A stretch of DNA of 64,000 bases from Spisula solida (GCA_947247005.1 OX365946.1:45844734-45908733); one strand, 5' to 3'. Numbered from the stretch's first letter, positions 34,797 to 47,069 are shown. The notes: generated by a model from the sequence alone, not told the origin. Made by a program: numbers and translations.

Positions 34797-35042
34797 AACA
34801 TATGAGGGACAGATGATACATACAGAGTGTTTCAAAACCTATACACACGAACTCAATTTAACATGTAAAACAGATTGAAATAATGTACAGAACACCTGCA
34901 CATAATACATATTTTCCACTCCTATTTCAGGAAAGCTACAAAGTGTGCCTTTTAAAAGCACTCTACATTGAATGAACAATAAATTTCGTATATATTGTTA
35001 AAGTATTTGCTATATTTAAAACCATGTCGTTCGACAATTATT

Positions 35043-35560
35043 TTGCAATATGATACCAATGCGTGCACAAAACATATCCAGTTATATTGTTAACAATGAT
35101 GTCACAATTCTGTTGGTACAAAGCGACTTAAAACCTCGTAACTCGACATAATAGACAAGGTCGATACGCTGATAGTATCTAAAAATAATTTTGCACAAAA
35201 TCCAAATGCATACAAAACTTAACAAAAAAAGTTATAGCCGAAACTGTCTTTGTTTAATTTGAATGGAACACTCCGGCGCAATTTTTGCAGTATAAACCAT
35301 ATACGGTAGTACATAAATATTTTTTGTTGGTGCTAGGCGACTTAAATACTGAAACAGGATATAATCTACTACCGCGTACACAAAAAGCCAATGAAGATAT
35401 TTCGCAATTTAGATCTTGACTTGTACCTAAACATAACGTTGCACAAAATACCAATGCATACAAAACATCAAAAAATCTAAACCGAAACTGTCATTGTTTA
35501 ATTTGAATGTAACTCTCCGGCAGTATAAAGCATATAGTAAATAAATGAATACAAGTCAAA
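35043..35560. repeat. Tandem duplication, ~250-bp unit
   Basis: 35191-35300 and 35440-35550 share TTGCACAAAATNCCAATGCA-like, CCGAAACTGTC, TTGTTTAATTTGAATG and CTCCGGC segments in order. A third, weaker unit starts near 35043. Confidence 0.65.
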
Positions 35561-35894
35561 TAGTTTCCTGCGGGTGATTACCTGCGGCCTTGTAATTTAG
35601 TTGTATTGTTTAGGATGTGGTTTTTGCAGTTTGGATGCAATTCGAATTTATTCCGGTGTAAGTTTAAATTAATGTTTCTGTCAAAATAATTCCAATACAT
35701 GTAAAATCGGACAACACCAATTATCCTCCAATTATTTGGCTGTGTTAAATGTATGTGCCAAACGAATGAACAAATTAAAAAAAATTAGAATTTTTTATCA
35801 TGTATCAATACCATGCTTCTGTTAATCTAGCGATGTGTTCTCTACGGGATGTAGTGCATTCATTACCCACTATATTTATTACTGACTGGGAATC

Positions 35895-36172
35895 TTATGC
35901 AGCTGCAGACACCTGCTGTTTAGATTTGTGGTCTCGCGTTCAAAGTGAAATTTCGGAATAGTTCTGCTTTCTTTGGTAAATAAACTATTGTAATGCGATA
36001 AAGACCGATGTTATCCGCATGGAATGATGGAATTAGTCTGGTTCACGACATTCTTACAAAATGCTTCTTTTTCTAGATATTTTTTTTGAAATCGTAAACC
36101 ATCGAGAACATGTCACGTGCCCCTCCATGGTCATTTTACTTTTGGCAATCCAATATAACTTGCGGCCGCAGG
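35895..36172 (-). repeat. Dispersed ~300-bp repeat, copy 2 (inverted relative to 15661-15960)
   Basis: On the minus strand it reads ATATTGGATTGCCAAAAGTA, GACCATGGAGGGGCACGTGA, CCAGACTAATTCCATCATTC and ATCGCATTACAATAGTTTAT, matching copy 1. Ends CACCTGCTG / GCCGCAGGT. Confidence 0.7.
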
Positions 36173-36429
36173 TTAATAACAACAATGATTGTGTAATATT
36201 TGTTAAGCTTATACAGCCATTACTCGCTCTGTGGGATTTCTAACATTGCCTGGAATAGCCATTTCATACGGTATGGTGTATCTAACAGTGATCGGAAAAT
36301 TCATGATTTGCTTCTTGTGGTCTCTAACATCATTGGCTTGGCATTATATTCCATTCATTGCACAGTACAGTACCTAACACTCCTTGTGTCGACTGTGACC
36401 TTTTTGTGGATTACTTAAAATGCCATGCT

Positions 36430-37290
36430 TTGTGATTACTTAATACTCTTCCTCGATAAACCCCGGCCGGGCTCCATTGGGCACCTAGCACTTATTGACA
36501 CACCCATTCCTGTCTATGTAGGGTACCTATCCTAGTATCATTGGAACAACCATTTATTATTTCATGTGGCAGAGCTACAGATAAGGTTTTGGTCCATTGG
36601 GTATTTTACCCCCTACTTTCAATTTTAATTGGGTTTTGACAAATTTTAATTGGGTATTTGAAAAAACTCATAGGGTAAATGATCTTTATATACTATTTTT
36701 CACTAAAAAATCATTTTCTATTTGAGTATTTCAGATTGTCTTTGCTTTTTCTTACTCCCTCCTCTCAAAATCGATTGGGTTGTTATGAAAATTAATTGAG
36801 TAATTACCCCAATACGCAGCTCATCTGTAGCTCTGTGTGGTATATGTCACTCCTTGGCACAGCGGTCGGGCTTTATTTGGTTAATGCAACTGCATGATTC
36901 AGCCAGTGTCCTAGATCTATTGGTACCTAGTATTGGACCATGTGATAGTTAACACTGTCGAATACAGATATTCCTGGCAATATGGGGGATATCTTACACT
37001 GTTCGACATAGCCATCTATGTGTCCTTGTAGTACCTAATGCAGTCAGGTGCACTCATTGGGGAACCTAGCACTACCTACTTAAAATGCCATTTCTGACTC
37101 GTGAGAGTTACCTTACCATGTATTCCTGGCTCCATTGAGTACCTATCAAGGTTGGGTACTTCCATTATACGCTCTGTATCATAGGCTTTTGTCAAGAAGA
37201 GCCATTCTGCGCTTTTATGATACAGGACACAACTATCCATTGTGCCGTACCCACCTCCAGCACACAAAATCGTCCACCAGGGCATTGCAT
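36430..37290. repeat. Degenerate 42-bp minisatellite
   Basis: Recurring CCATTGGGCACCTAGC, GTAGGGTACCTATCC, CTATTGGTACCTAGTA, CATTGGGGAACCTAGC and CCATTGAGTACCTATC cores, with neighbouring cores 42 bp apart where the array is best preserved (36477 to 36519). Interrupted by a MITE at 36570-36835. The core CTATTGGGTACC is shared with the arrays in the two large elements further right. An open frame on the minus strand (37285-37076) lies within the array and is not counted as a gene. Confidence 0.55.
36570..36835. mobile_element. 266-bp MITE with CAGAGCTACAGAT ends
   Basis: Inverted ends CAGAGCTACAGATAAG and CAGAGCTACAGATGAG, with TGTGG repeated on both sides (36565-36569 and 36836-36840). hAT-like start; the short duplication leaves the class open. 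Confidence 0.65.
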
Positions 37291-37347
37291 AGCATACACA
37301 TTAATACAAAATGAACACATGCCCCTTTCAGAATAACAGAGGGGAAT

Positions 37348-38351
37348 GCGGCCTCGATGCATTTCATTGCTCTTTTACATGTTTTACTTAAGTAATACAA
37401 TGTAAAATAAGGATAATCATTATGGTGTTTTGAGTATGCTTACATCAATTGCAAGTATGTTGTATTCATTGTTGTACTCTAAATATCTTCACATGTAATA
37501 CAAACTTTAGTCGTGGTTAATATTGAAACGCATACAATATTTTTATTTAAATTTACTTTAAATTATGTATTTACTACATTTGCCTAGCAATGTACTTCAT
37601 GTGTTGTTTAAGTACCTCAAGCGGGGCCTCTTGTACATATTAACTATTAAAATGTGAAATAGCTCAAATGCCATATTTAACACAGTATGAACTTGGGTTA
37701 CCGAGTTTCTTCGATTAAAACTTTAAGAAAATACATTTTAACAATACTTCTCTACTAATGGATTTCATTTTATTTTTCCCTTTTTAGATACCCCTATTAC
37801 GGCCTCAATTTTAATAAATTCGATCAAGCATTAGGATATTTGATGTATAATCGTGCTACTCAGATCACTATTTATTAAAGTTACATGTATATAGCTATTT
37901 ATTGTTATTGTGTATTACATTAATGATTTGGCTATTTTCTATTGTATCTTATAACGGGAATAAGCTTTGGTTTTACACCTATTTGGGCCTCAATTTCACA
38001 TTGAACTCTTACTTAAGTATCTATCTGTTGAATTTGCACATTAAACAAATATAAATCACAGCTACAGATCGTTTGTTCTACATTTCAGACACCATTTATA
38101 TGTCTAACCGATATAACCGTGACAACGCTAACTTTATCTACTTTTTCATGATTGAGTATATCCAAATTAGGGCCTCAATTGACTGATAAGTAGTTCTTTT
38201 AAATGATTAAATTACGTAAAAAACATTGTTAGATCATCTGAAATGCATTTTATAAGTGTCTTGTTCAGCCATATGGAATATACTGGAATAAGTATACAAA
38301 CCTGTTTTTATTTTATGATACATTTTTCTCAAAATACCCCTTTCGGGCCTC
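37348..38351. repeat. GGCCTC motifs at ~180-bp spacing
   Basis: GGCCTC occurs at 37625, 37801, 37986, 38171 and 38346 in otherwise AT-rich DNA, four of them as GGCCTC(A/C) followed by A/T-rich sequence; a further one is at 37350. Steps are 176, 185, 185 and 175 bp. Sequence between the motifs is not obviously repeated, so this would be a very old tandem array or spaced sites. Confidence 0.45.
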
Positions 38352-38359
38352 CTTTTGGT

Positions 38360-39590
38360 AACAATACGTCTATAACAGTGAAATGTATTATATAATTTGT
38401 TGGACATATAATTTGTAAAACATTCTAGTACAAAAATTACATATTATCTTGAGCTCTTTACGCTCAATAATTGCCTAGATTTTGCCAATACAAAGCAATA
38501 TATTGAAACGGCAGCCATCTTGGCGGCCATCTTGATTTGGTCACTTTCCCCCCATTTCCATGATTGCGGGTTTTAACACGTATTAATACATACATGTCTG
38601 GTACTTTTGCCACCAGTAACAAAACTTTTGCAATTTTGTCTACCTTACCCCATATTTGTATCTAGATACAATGGCCTATATGCTTTGATCTGGTAATGAA
38701 TGGACAGTCTAGATAAAAAATAATTATGGTTTATGCTGTAAGTAAACTTTAAAAATCTTAGACTAATATATGGGAAAAACGACCTCTGTAAAAAATGGCG
38801 GCCGCGGTAAATTTGCACTTTGTCAATTTACATATTAGTTGGTAAAATTATTTGTCATCCACGAAATTTAATCCCCCACGAATATTAATGATTTTACAGT
38901 AAAACAATATCATCTACAGTAAGGCCTACATCTTGATTGTCTTGTAAATGTAATTCCAAATCTTCAACAAGAAAACCATTGATACAAAGCATCAAAGGTC
39001 GCCTCTGAATGGTGTAATTATACAAATGTATCTGAAAATAATTTTATTTATTGTTCCAATAATGTTAACTGCTAGAATTTGAATTGTATTTGCCAATACA
39101 ATTATGTTAATACTCTTTAACATTAGATGTAGACAACACATGTATGTCTGTAGACCAACAATAAATCTTTAATGTTAAATGTTACTTCTGACTTCAAAAT
39201 AAATGAGTCATCTACTGGTTGTATCCAACTGTACTATAAAAATTCCAAGACCATCTTAAGTTTAGGTATTAACCAAATAAATATATATATTTATGTACAA
39301 TTGTATTGAACCTCACTACAGCCTTGGAAATCAAACCAATAGCAGTTGCGCTGTACATGCCAAGCTTTGATCTGTTTCGAACATTGTTCTATTGTTAAAA
39401 TTCATCTGTGTAATTTCAAATGACAATAACTTAGTCAATACTTGGTATGTTTTCATCAAGTAACTTCTCATTGTCTGCATATAAGATTAGTGATTATTCT
39501 AGAACCACAAAAGGCCAGGGTGCTGTGAAAAAAGGGTAGGGTGAAGAAAAGTTAGGGGGTTTTTAGGCATGCTCCCCCAGAATTTTATTT
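38360..39590. other. No gene recognised
   Basis: AT-rich DNA. It includes GGCAGCCATCTTGGCGGCCA at ~38510 and AAATGGCGGCCGCGG at ~38795, motifs frequent in clam repeats, but no bounded element was found. Confidence 0.4.
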
Positions 39591-39592
39591 TT

Positions 39593-40819
39593 AACAAGAG
39601 GCCCAAAGGGCCCTAGGTCGCTCACCTGTTATAGCAGTACATGCAAGACCTGTGATTTGACCTAGTGACCTAGTTCTTGGCCCCATATGACGCAATATCT
39701 CACTTGACCTAGATTTTGTTGTGATGATCATTGTGACCAAGTTTCATAAAGATTAGGTCACAATTGTGACCTATAGTGACTACACAAGGTTTTTCTATGA
39801 TTTGACCTTGTGACCTAGTTTTTGACCCCGTATGACCCAATATCGAACTTGACCTAGATTTGGTTGTGATGATCATTGTGACCAAGTTTCATAAAGATTA
39901 AGTCAAAATTGTGACCTCAAGTGTCTACACAAGGTTTTTCTATGATTTGACCTTGTGACCTAGTTTTTGACCCCGGATGACCCAATATCGAACTTGACCT
40001 AGATTTTGTTGTGATAATCATTGTGACCAGGTTTTATAAAGATTAGGTCAAAATTGTGACCTCTAGTGACTACACAAGGTTTTTCTATGATTTGACCTTG
40101 TGACCTAGTTTTTGACCCCGAATGACCCAATATCGAACTTGACCTAGATTTTGTTGAGATGATCATTGTGACCAAGTTTCATAAAGATTAAGTCAAAATT
40201 GTGACCTCTAGTGTCTACACAAGGTTTTTTTATGATTTAACCTTGTGACCTAGTTTTTGACCCCGTATGACCCAATATCGAACTTGACCTAGATTTTATT
40301 GTGATGATCATTGTGACCAAGTTTCATGAAGATTAGGTCAAAATTGTGACCTCTAGTGACTACACAAGGTTTTTCTATGATTTGACCTTGTGACCTAGTT
40401 TTTTACCCCGGATGACCCAATATCGAACTTGACCTAGATTTTGTTGAGATGATCATTGTGACCAAGTTTCATAAAGATTAAGTCAAAATTGTGACCTCTA
40501 GTGTCTACACAAGGTTTTTTGATGATTTGACCTTGTGACCTAGTTTTTGACCCCGGATGACCCAATATCGAACTTGACCTAGATTTTGTTGAGATGATCA
40601 TTGTGACCAAGTTTCATAAAGATTAAGTCAAAATTGTGACCTCTAGTGTCTACACAAGGTTTTTTGATGATTTGACCTTGTGACCTAGTTTTTGACCCCG
40701 GATGACCCAATATCGAACTTGACCTAGATTTTGTTGTGATAATCATTGTGACCAGGTTTTATAAAGATTAGGTCAAAATTGTGACCTCTAGTGACAACAC
40801 AAGGTTTTTCTATGATTTG
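39593..40819 (+). repeat. Clam dispersed repeat, left part, interrupted by an 11.8-kb insertion
   Basis: Starts AAGAGGCCCAAAGGGCCCTA and holds about eight ~145-bp GACCTAGTTTTTGACC units. It stops in the middle of a unit at TTTTTCTATGATTTG (40819) and resumes in register at 52646 with GATTTGACCTTGTGACCTAG, so the two parts are one copy. Confidence 0.9.
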
Positions 40820-41058
40820 TACGGAATCCTGTTCGGGCCACATTGAATTTCGCATGTCTAACATGTGAACAGGCGATAATTATCGTGTCGAAGGCGATAA
40901 TTATCGCCTCTTCTCATGGAGAGAGACACTTGTACTAGCGAAATTTAACACCTTCGCGAAAGTTTTGGGGCGATAATTATCGTCTTAATTTTCGCATGTA
41001 TGACTCAATTTTGGACAAGCGAAATTTAAGGACATGCGAAATTTAACGTTAAATTTCT
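40820..41058 (+). repeat. Left TIR of the large element
   Basis: About 239 bp. Contains GGCGATAATTATCG three times (40893, 40912 and 40970 regions), AGCGAAATTTAA-type motifs and, at its inner end, the perfect palindrome AAATTTAACGTTAAATTT. It matches the right TIR with few substitutions and two small indels. Confidence 0.9.
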
Positions 41059-41590
41059 CGTGTTTTTAGTCCTAGGATACAATTGCTGAGCAAGTAGGGC
41101 TGTTTACCCGGATAGGATCATTTTGACGGACTGATGATGCTGCATGTCGGAGCCGATCATGGGTAGGGCTAATTTCAAACCATTAGAATGTGTGCATATA
41201 AAATCGTGTAAAACACGGATAAATAAAGAACAAATATTTCTGGGGGGTATTATCGCTTTTTATCTAGTCACTTCCGGCAAAAGCTGCCTGTTAACCGGGT
41301 GCCGTTAAACTTAGCTATAATCGGTCACCTGGTCATGTGACTAATGATAATACATCACCTTACCACGTGATCTGACGGACTTTTTCTTATATGTGAGTCG
41401 CCGGTTGCAATTCCGTGCCCGAGGGTGAGGTTTTCCTATTCTAAATGAGCTGGTGGTTGATCGGTTATTTTTTCGACTTACCTGCGTCTACACGACGTCT
41501 GACGTCGTTGTTTATCATGAAGTCACGGAACGAACGTGACGTTGCGCGCTAGTTAATGAAAGAGTGAGAATATAGTCCCGAATTTGATCC
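41059..41590. other. Subterminal region of the large element; nothing recognised
   Basis: Unique-looking DNA between the left TIR and the first array, with a somewhat higher GC share than the surroundings. No ORF or RNA gene found. Confidence 0.4.
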
Positions 41591-41638
41591 CCTTACTTAT
41601 TGTGTACGATTAGGGTCATAACTATATGGTGTACGATT

Positions 41639-41795
41639 AGGGTCATAACTAATATAAACTGTCTGAGACACTTTATAAACTGTCTGAGACACTTTATAAA
41701 CTGTCTGAGACAGTTTGGAACCTGTCTGAGATACTTTATAAACTGTCTCAGACACTTTGTAAACTGTCTCAGACAGTTTTCATAGTTATGACCCT
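41639..41795. repeat. 21-bp array of AAACTGTCTGAGACA units bounded by GGGTCATAACTA
   Basis: Six units of TTTATAAACTGTCTGAGACA-type sequence lie between GGGTCATAACTA (left) and TAGTTATGACCC (right). The unit is itself near-palindromic (AAACTGTCT / AGACAGTTT). A further AAACTGTCTGAGACAGTTT follows at 41813-41831. Confidence 0.8.
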
Positions 41796-42539
41796 TTCGT
41801 GCGCATTATTTTAAACTGTCTGAGACAGTTTTCGTCCATATGCTAATTTTGATTGGTTCTCAATAGACCAATCGGAGAGTATTTTACAAATCCCTTTACG
41901 AGGTGTGTGTATTCCCCGGCCCTATGCTATTTTAATCAAGAAAAAAGAAGTGATTTCACGACCGCAGAGTTTATTTTTTTATTTATGGACGGATTTTTAA
42001 AATGTTTGTATCAAATTAAAGTTGCAACCCTATAGTTTCTAAATAATAGAAATTATTTTATTGCAAATATGAATTATATTGGTTCAAACACAGACTATTT
42101 TTCGGGGAAAAAATTTACATATGTTTGTGTTGGAAAAACACATCCGTATTGGTTAACTGTTTTGTTTATTAACATATTTTATTCAAAATAAAGATGAAGT
42201 TCTCTAGTTTTTAAATATGTAAACATATTGACAATCCGTCCATTAATTTTGAAATAACGCCTCATTGAATATTGCTCAATTTTCTCGGCGTGAAATTATA
42301 TTTTCATTTTTTTCAATATGTTCGAATTCCACGGCCCTTACCTGTTTATTTTTTACTTTCCATTCAATTCTATATTTCTTTACATCATTATAAAGATAAA
42401 GCTCTCTAGTTTCTAAATATGTAAAATAATACCAGTATTAATGAAATGAAATTGATTAGAAAATTGCAATATTTCATGACCAACACAATAATCTGAACAT
42501 AATAGCAGTATAAGCCACAATGATCTTAACATAATATAT

Positions 42540-44040
42540 GCTGTGTTAGACCGTTGTTGGTACTCCGTGGAGCTATAAAATGCTGCGTAAGACAGTTGTA
42601 GGTACCCCATGAACCTATAACATACTGTGTTAGGCAGTAGTTGATACCCCATGAACCTATAACATACTGTGTTAGGCAGTTGTTGATACCCCATAAACCT
42701 ATAACATGCTGTGTTAGGCAGTTGTTGATACCCCATGAACCTATAACATACTGTGTTAGGCAGTTGTTGATACCCCATAAACCTATAACATGATGTGTTA
42801 GGCAGTTGTTGATACCCCATGAACCTATAACATGCTGTGTTAGGCAGTAGTTGATACCCCATGAACCTATAACATACTGTGTTAGGCAGTTGTTGATACC
42901 CCATAAACCTATAACATGCTGTGTTAGGCAGTTGTTGATACCCCATGAACCTATAACATACTGTGTTAGGCAGTTGTTGATACCCCATGAACCTATAACA
43001 TGCTGTGTTAGGCAGTTGTTGATACCCCATAAACGTATAACATGCTGTGTTAGGCAGTTGTTGATACCCCATGAACCTATAACATACTGTGTTAGGCAGT
43101 TGTTGATACTCCATGAACCTATAACATGCTATGTTAGACAGTTGTTGGCACCCCATTGAGCTATGAAATGCTGCGTTAGACAGTTGTTGGTACCCCCTTG
43201 AGCTATGAAATGCTGTAATAGACCGTTGCTGGTACCCGTGGAGCTATAACATGCTGCGTTAGACAGTTGTTGATACCCAATGAACCTATAGCATGCTGTG
43301 TTAGGCAGTTGTTGATACCCCATAGAGCTATGAAATGCTGCGTACAAGACTGTTGTTAGTACCCAATTCTGCTATGAAATGCAGTGTTAGGCAGTTGTTG
43401 GTACCCCATGGAGCTATGCAATGCTGTGTTAGACAGTTGTTGGTATATCCATGGTGCTAAAATATGCTGTGATTGACAGTTGTTGGTGTCCCATAGAGCC
43501 ATGAAATGCTGTGATAGACAGTTGTTGGTACCCAATAGAGACATGAAATGCTGTGTTCGACAGTTGTTGGTACCTCATAGAGCCATAAAATGTTGTGTTA
43601 GACCGTTGTTGGTACCCCATAGAGTCACGAAATGCCGTGATAGACAGTTGATAGTGTCCAATAGAGCCATGAAATGCTGTGATAGACAGTTGTTGGTGTC
43701 CCATAGAGCCATGAAATACTGTGATAGACAGTTGTTGGTACCCCATAGAGCCATAAAATGTTGTGTTAGACCGTTGTTGGTGTCCCATAGAGTCACGAAA
43801 TGCCGTGATAGACAGTTGTTGGTGTCCCATAGAGCCATGAAATGCTGTAATAGACAGTCGTTGGTACCCCATAGAGCCACGAAATGCCGTGATATACAGT
43901 TGTTGGTGTCCCATAGAGCCACGAAAGGCTGTGCAAGACAGTTGTTGGTACCCTGTGTTGTCATGAGAGACAGTGTCATACATTATTAGATATCCCACTA
44001 AACACTGGTTTACTGCGCCAGACAGTTGTAGATGCCCCAT
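42540..44040. repeat. 42-bp minisatellite array A, two subtypes
   Basis: About 36 units. Subtype 1 (42590-43140): TGTTAGGCAGTTGTTGATAC then CCCATGAACCTATAACATAC. Subtype 2 (43140-44040): GACAGTTGTTGGTACCCCAT then AGAGCCATGAAATGCTGTGA. Because 42 is a multiple of three and the unit lacks stops in several frames, long open frames appear on both strands with a 14-residue period; I do not call them genes. The unit on the minus strand contains CTATGGGGTACCAACA. Confidence 0.9.
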
Positions 44041-44309
44041 GGAACGAAGATTAGCTATACTAGGTGATGATCTTATTCTTCTGTGGCTATTAATAGTTGT
44101 ATTTGATAGTGTTGAGTATCCAAAAATTAAGAAATCTTTACCTGGACTTTTACTCTGCACAATGATTAGTAAAGCTTTTTTACAACCTTTAAACATTCAT
44201 GTTCCTTACACTTGAGAAAAACATTGGAAACATTTGTTGACACATTTTCTTTATTATGACTACTACTATTGGGATTTACTACTATTGGGATTTAAATAAA
44301 TCAGCTGCA

Positions 44310-44950
44310 ATGTATGTTATGAAAGTGGGTGGGGTAATTTTTATTTACAGCTAGTTGCCACTTAAATCTCTAATTTTCCCTTTATATTGGTACATTTCAA
44401 ATTATATTATTGACTCGAAATCGACTTCCATGAGTAAATGAATGTGTTTAAGCATCATTTCTACAACTGGTACATTCGATATCTAGTGTATACCCGTTTT
44501 TGTACTTTTTTACCATTTGACATTGAAATGACATTGACCTTCATTCATGATGACCTCAATCAATGACCCTTAGCATTGGCAGTATTAGAACTTTATATTC
44601 AGTCAAACATTCAATAATGATAATTCAAATACTACAGGCTATTATGTGTAAATCAACTACATTTAATGTTTTGAAAGGGGGTGGGGTAATTGTTTATTAC
44701 ACTAAATTGCCTCTCAGACTCCGAATATCCCTTGGAATTGATATATTTCAAATCCTTTTCATCTAATATTCACTCCCATGTGCAAGTGCATGTGTTTAAG
44801 CATCATTTATACTATTTATGACATTTGATTCCTGGTGCAAATCAATTGTTTGTACTTTTTTACCATTTGACCTTGAACTGACCTTGACCTTGACACTGTT
44901 GGACTACAAATTGGAATTAAAATTGTGCAATTAGTAAGGATGTATCAAAG
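44310..44950. repeat. Tandem duplication of ~350 bp
   Basis: 44315-44560 and 44670-44905 share GGGTGGGGTAATT, GTGTTTAAGCATCATTT, TTTGTACTTTTTTACCATTT and GACATTGACCTT-like segments in the same order. Confidence 0.7.
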
Positions 44951-45189
44951 TGAGTGATCCATTTTACTATTACATGCAAGTTTGGAGTATTAATAAAGGT
45001 TAAGTAAACTGTAGTTTGTTTCTCATTTTAAAGCACCATGTGACCTTGAACTTGATCTTTTCAAACTTTCCTCCCAAGGACGGCAACTTTTACCTATAGT
45101 AGAGTAATCCTGAATGTCTCAGGAACATTTTGGTATATGACTCAGCTTGTGTACTTTTTTTGCAATGGTCACTCTACTTTGAGTCAAAA

Positions 45190-45660
45190 TGCTGCTCTAC
45201 TAATAGCAGTAACTGTCATTATGATCTGAACATAATAGCAGTAACCGGCATTATGATGTGAATATAATAGCAGTAACCAGCATTATGATGTGAACATACT
45301 ACCAGTAACCACCACAATGATCTGAACATATAGCAGTAACCGCAACAATGATCTGAACATAATAGCTGTAATGAGACGGTCTAATTACCGCAAAACACCG
45401 CAAAATACCGCAGACTACCGCAAAATACCACTAAATACCACAAAACACTTTAAAATGAGTATAAAACTCCCTAAAATACATTACAATCTGATGATATAAC
45501 ATAAATAAACCTTATAACGAACATTTGATTATACAATTATGGTTAAAAAAGCCGTTAAGTACAAATTCTACATATCAACCCAGGGGAAGCAACTCTGAAT
45601 TACCGCAAAACACTTCCAAATGGAATAGAATTACCGCAAAACACATATAAATCACGCAAA
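45190..45660. repeat. 32-bp array followed by ACCGCAAAA-rich stretch
   Basis: 45190-45370 has five to six units of CATAATAGCAGTAACCGGCA and TTATGATGTGAA, at 32-bp steps. A single related unit lies at 42475-42535 before array A. 45380-45450 and 45600-45650 repeat TACCGCAAAACAC motifs about every 10-11 bp. Confidence 0.75.
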
Positions 45661-46229
45661 TATTACATATAAATGAATAAATTGATATTTATATAAGTAT
45701 ATAATTATTAGATATTCTAACACGATCTGCGGATTAATCCATATACGCATAGAGCAAACCATGACATGTATTATTACGGCAATAAAACATACCTGTCCAA
45801 TTGGCTGTTACTATTTACGCCCCGTATCTCGTGACATATTTATGAATGAATGAACGTAAACTTTATAGTAAAATCTTCAACGTGTCGCTTACAAGGCAAG
45901 TTGCACGAGTATCCAGTGTTACAGCTATGACGCATCTATTTTTAGAAACTCCAATATACTCTCGAAACTAAGTTTCATAAAAACTTCTGATAATCAATTC
46001 ATTTATATTTTTCATTTCATGAAATAGATACCCTATACTTGTGTTATTAAAATTGTTTCAATGTTTAAAATATGTTATTTCCTTCAGAAAATTACGAAGG
46101 TCGTTTTCATTAACGAGGGAGGTAATTATACCAGCTAATAAGCCACTCAATTTCAGCGCGGAATTATGTTCACTGTCAAATGGGTGAAAATGGAATGCGC
46201 ACGGTTAAACAGTACGGGATATTATCGTG
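45661..46229. other. No gene recognised
   Basis: AT-rich interior DNA of the large element. No ORF over 60 codons, RNA gene or inverted repeat noticed. Confidence 0.4.
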
Positions 46230-46359
46230 TTAAGAATCGAAATAAAAACTATGTTCTTGTATTTGGTCGGTGAATAAAACACAGGCACTCGTTCGGATGC
46301 GGAAAAATTAAATCACGAGTGCCACCGACAAAATATAAGAACAGATTTTTATTTCTTAA
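46230..46359. repeat. Imperfect hairpin element, 130 bp
   Basis: Left arm TTAAGAATCGAAATAAAAAC, GTTCTTGTATTTGGTCGGTG, GGCACTCGT; right arm, inverted, TTAAGAAATAAAAATCTGTT, CTTATATTTTGTCGGTGGCA and CTCGTG. TTAA stands at both ends. Confidence 0.7.
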
Positions 46360-46807
46360 ACAAACAAACATAATCAACGAACGCAATATTTACTTCGATA
46401 AAACAGTACCCTGATGCGTGTAAATACACTATGCGGTCCGCGTGACAATAGATACTATTTGCAATTTTTTGTACAGAACGTTTTCCTCAATTACAGTATA
46501 TCTTTCAATCGTTTTGAAATGAAATACCTTTTATTGGTTGGCTAGAGTATTTGATGTCTATCTTGTTTGTTATTATTCACTAAGGAATGTTAAATTTGGA
46601 GGAAAACTGTGTTTTCATAGAAAACTTGGCTAAAGATTATTATAAGAAAAGTAAAAAACAATTAGCTGATGGTAAAAAATTTGTTTACGGTAATCTATAA
46701 ATAGTATGTTTTTAAGTATGCTATTTAGTATTCGATGCAAAGATCTTTTATTTGTTCTAGTTCAATGAATGCAGACACAGATAAAAGCAACATGACTGTG
46801 TTCTATA

Positions 46808-47068
46808 AATGTTTATGTCCCTTATATGTCCCTTGTCCATATAAACTAGTTAAGTCTATCAGGGGCCATAATTCTGTTGAAATGGTGGATAGTGTTACAT
46901 GGCTTTGACAATGTAATGCGTTTATGATGGTAAACAAGTATGCCAAGTTTGAAAGCAATTCCTTGATGGACTTCAAAAGAAGTTGAGTTTCAACAACTTG
47001 AAGGTTTTGGCTTACATTTTCGGACGGACAATCACTATTATGCCTCCGCAACAGTAGATGTCGGGGCA
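46808..47068 (+). repeat. Clam dispersed repeat inside the large element
   Basis: Contains CTTGTCCATATAAACTAGTT, GGGGCCATAATTCTGTTGAA, AGTATGCCAAGTTTGAAAGC and a final ATGCCTCCGCAACAGTAGAT then CGGGGCATA. This family is normally independent, so it inserted into the large element or was captured. Confidence 0.7.
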
Positions 47069-47069
47069 T

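Noticed and set aside
37076..37285. 69-codon minus-strand frame with a protein-like look
   Set aside because: It lies in the degenerate 42-bp minisatellite and has no recognised domain.
42540..44040. CRISPR-like array
   Set aside because: Units are contiguous tandem repeats with no unique spacers, and the context is an animal genome.
42413..44196. Open frames of 247 and 255 codons on the minus strand (and 169/102 on plus) as repeat-protein genes
   Set aside because: They are explained by a stop-free 42-bp tandem unit; frames are open on both strands, there are no splice or start contexts, and units change without regard to codon position.
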